Shown here: positions 6,109-7,664 of the stretch, piece after piece | Layout: each line of letters opens with the position of its first letter | Numbering within the stretch: the first letter of the stretch is position 1 | DNA from: Flavobacteriales bacterium CG_4_9_14_3_um_filter_32_8 | GTDB taxonomy: Bacteria; Bacteroidota; Bacteroidia; Flavobacteriales_E; Vicingaceae | DNA: 7,664 bases | Reading direction: 5' to 3' | Assembly (NCBI GenBank): GCA_002790175.1 | Contig: PFUQ01000131.1 | Span: 1 to 7,664, forward strand | Notes under the pieces: model-generated | Seen by the model: only the letters and a program-made list of their open reading frames with translations | Told to the model about the DNA's origin: nothing | Databases searched by the model: none | Made by a program: the position numbers and the translations under genes

Positions 6109-6900
6109 AGGAGGTACAACAGATACATTAAAATTCATGGTGTCTGGTACAACTCCTTCAGAACAATCAAGAGAAGATAAGATGGCACGAACATTATAAG
6201 TATTTCCAATATGTTCACAGTCAGGAATCCAACAAAAACGAGAGCCAAGAGAAACTGTATTTGGAGCATTATTTGGAACATTGGTGATTAATGAACCATT
6301 GTATAAATAATCGTTCGCTAATGTTGGAAATTCGGCTCCCAAACTAAAAATTTCAGAAGAAATATCCATCATTAACATATCAACGATGCTAGTATCATAG
6401 AAAACGATATCTTGACAAGTTTCAATACCATAAGGGGCTATTAACTCACCTGGAGTAGCTAAGTTAAGTGGGGGTGGTATAACTTTAAGATTAAAGATAA
6501 CACTATCTTGTGTTTTACCATCACATCCCAAAGAGAATGCATTTACTTGGAAAGGATATGTTTAATCTATTTGAGTACAAGTAGGTGTCCAACAAAAACG
6601 ATTAGCGACAGTTGTAATGTTCCAATCTGCTCCAACAGCTGTGTCAAATTGATTAGGCGGAATCACAACAGAATCATTCCAAGCAGAACCATTCCAGTTG
6701 TAATAATAATGATAATTTCCACTCATATCAGGCACCATAACAGGAACAAAAGCACCAGAGTCGAAAACGTTAGATATCATTTCTATATATAAGGTGTCTC
6801 CAACATTAATATCATTAAAAATTAAATCTAAACAATATTCTCTGTTATAAGGAATTTCTATAGTTTGTCCCATTGAAGGAACTGTATTTAAAAAGCTAGG
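6109..6900 (-). repeat. Two tandem diverged protein modules in the secreted protein
   Basis: Module A (6900-6472, about 143 codons) and module B (6471-6109, 121 codons) share a series of landmarks in the same order. These are a Cys-Asp/Gln-(L/I)-(I/V)-F start (YCLDLIFND and TCQDIVFYD), a D-x-L-x(2-4)-I/M stretch, RFCW(T/I)P(T/D)C near the end (6600-6577 and 6240-6217), a T-Y-x(1-2)-V-x-A-style strand, a further Cys, and (I/M)(F/N)N(L/V)xVxPP as the closing linker. At DNA level the plus-strand string TCCAACAAAAACGA recurs at both RFCW sites. The paired Cys residues suggest a disulfide-stabilised beta-sandwich. The premature TAA falls in module A just after RFCWTPTC. Confidence 0.65.
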
Positions 6901-7664
6901 AGGATTTCCACTGGTGCAAGCTTGAGATTCATATTGTGCGTCTCTACGGGTTTCTCCAATTTTTACCCCATTTCTAAATTCTTCTACTAAAACTCCAAAA
7001 ACCCAAGTTCCAATTAAAGCAGGTGATGCAGTTATTACTCCAGTGTTTTGATTAATGGTCATAGGTGGTACACCTCCTACCATGTTGGCTAAACTATAAC
7101 CACCAGCATAAGCTACATTATTGTAAGGAAAGGTTGGTGCTGCATTCATTGTTCCATCATCAAGTGGTGTAACTAAAGAATAAACTAAAGAATCTCCATC
7201 AATATCGGTAACATTAAATTGAAACATTTTTGGACTATTCACACACAAATATGCATCTAAAGGATAATCACCCATATCAGGACTAGAATTGTTTAGCGTT
7301 GCAGCATTTCCTGGATCTGGTATTTCACAATAAAAAGTCATTCCATCACTAGAAGGGTTTGATAGGTTAGTAATACCAGTATTTCTACAGCAAATTTGAT
7401 AAGAAAGAAAATAACCATTTGGGTTGTTAGGTATGGTAACATTTTGAGTAAAAATACCTTCATCCACACAAAGCCCCTGAGGGGTAAAACAGGGGTCACC
7501 AAAAGGTAAGTTTGCATTAATAACAGGATTGGTTATGGTGTAGGTAGTTGTGGTAGCATAGGTAACCAAATCGTGTAGTAGAACATTAATGGAGGTAGGC
7601 ATTGTTGCGGTTGAAGGTTGGCAAGAACGAAATATTCGTACTTGAACTTGAAAATTATTTTGAG

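Larger units (their letters stand above)
5785..7664 (-). pseudogene. Large secreted T9SS type B (gliding-motility C-terminal domain) protein, 3' part, interrupted by an in-frame stop
   Basis: The frame is open from the right edge (first full codon at 7662) to a TAA at 5785, about 625 codons, except for one TAA at 6562-6564. Both sides of that stop are in the same frame and read as one protein, so this is a nonsense codon, not a frameshift. The upstream part (YTITNPVINANLPF, CCRNTGITNLSNPSSDG, DIDGDSLVYSLVTPL, INQNTGVITASP) is typical of large Bacteroidota surface proteins with Ig/cadherin-like folds; the Cys pairs suggest disulfides outside the cytoplasm. Two related modules follow (6900-6472 and 6471-6109). 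The end (6108-5785) is a T9SS type B sorting domain with TPNGDGMNDVY, VQIFNRWGTLVFES and EWDGTNKGGGKVANGTYFV. Such proteins are exported by T9SS and released or anchored outside. With the stop, the upstream product would lack its sorting domain and should not be exported by T9SS. A sequencing error, or a population variant, is the alternative. The true start and signal peptide are outside the window. Confidence 0.8.

Noticed and set aside
5785..6531. A separate gene starting at TTG 6531
   Set aside because: The codon is an ordinary Leu in the middle of a module strand (FSLGCDG); there is no signal peptide, which a T9SS cargo must have, and the frame continues upstream to the premature TAA.
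6562..6564. Reassigned stop codon (TAA read as an amino acid)
   Set aside because: All four complete genes or gene ends nearby (acetyltransferase-like, DUF6438-like, yidC, pyrG) end in TAA, so TAA is a working stop here.
6508..6792. Plus-strand open frame of 94 codons opposite the secreted-protein gene
   Set aside because: Antisense shadow of module A with no domain or leader signals.

Overview
The window is AT-rich bacterial DNA, and every supportable gene lies on the minus strand. A type IX secretion (T9SS) type B / gliding-motility C-terminal sorting domain, a DUF6438-type lipoprotein-sized secreted protein, a long YidC with the Bacteroidota layout, and a TAnnTTTG-type promoter box all point to the phylum Bacteroidota. 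It is probably a flavobacterium-like or related marine/environmental lineage. The genus cannot be told from this sequence.

Layout, in order of transcription (right to left). (1) From the right edge to 5785: the 3' part of a large secreted, cell-surface or adhesin-like protein, ending in a T9SS type B sorting domain. Its reading frame is interrupted by one in-frame TAA at 6562-6564. A strong hairpin terminator follows at 5732-5766. (2) 5637 to 1545: a compact group of pyrG (CTP synthase, TTG start), yidC (membrane protein insertase) and a small exported DUF6438-like protein. The gaps are 49 and 3 bases, so this is probably one operon. A candidate promoter with a perfect 9+9 base dyad sits just upstream of pyrG. 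(3) A 102-base gap holding a 16-base perfect palindrome, probably a dispersed repeat. (4) 1442 to 324: a cytosolic GNAT-fold protein of the roughly 370-residue YghO-like family. (5) 262 to the left edge: the 5' end of an exported C1-family (papain/bleomycin hydrolase-like) cysteine peptidase, cut by the window edge.

How the genes fit together: pyrG and yidC are housekeeping genes for nucleotide synthesis and membrane protein insertion, and the DUF6438 gene is translationally close-coupled behind yidC. The large surface protein, the exported peptidase and the DUF6438 protein all belong to the envelope or secreted fraction. I see no tRNA, rRNA, CRISPR array, insertion sequence or defence system. 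The most notable points are the nonsense codon inside a repeat module of the T9SS cargo protein and the dyad overlapping the pyrG promoter. I did not find a convincing undescribed multi-gene system.
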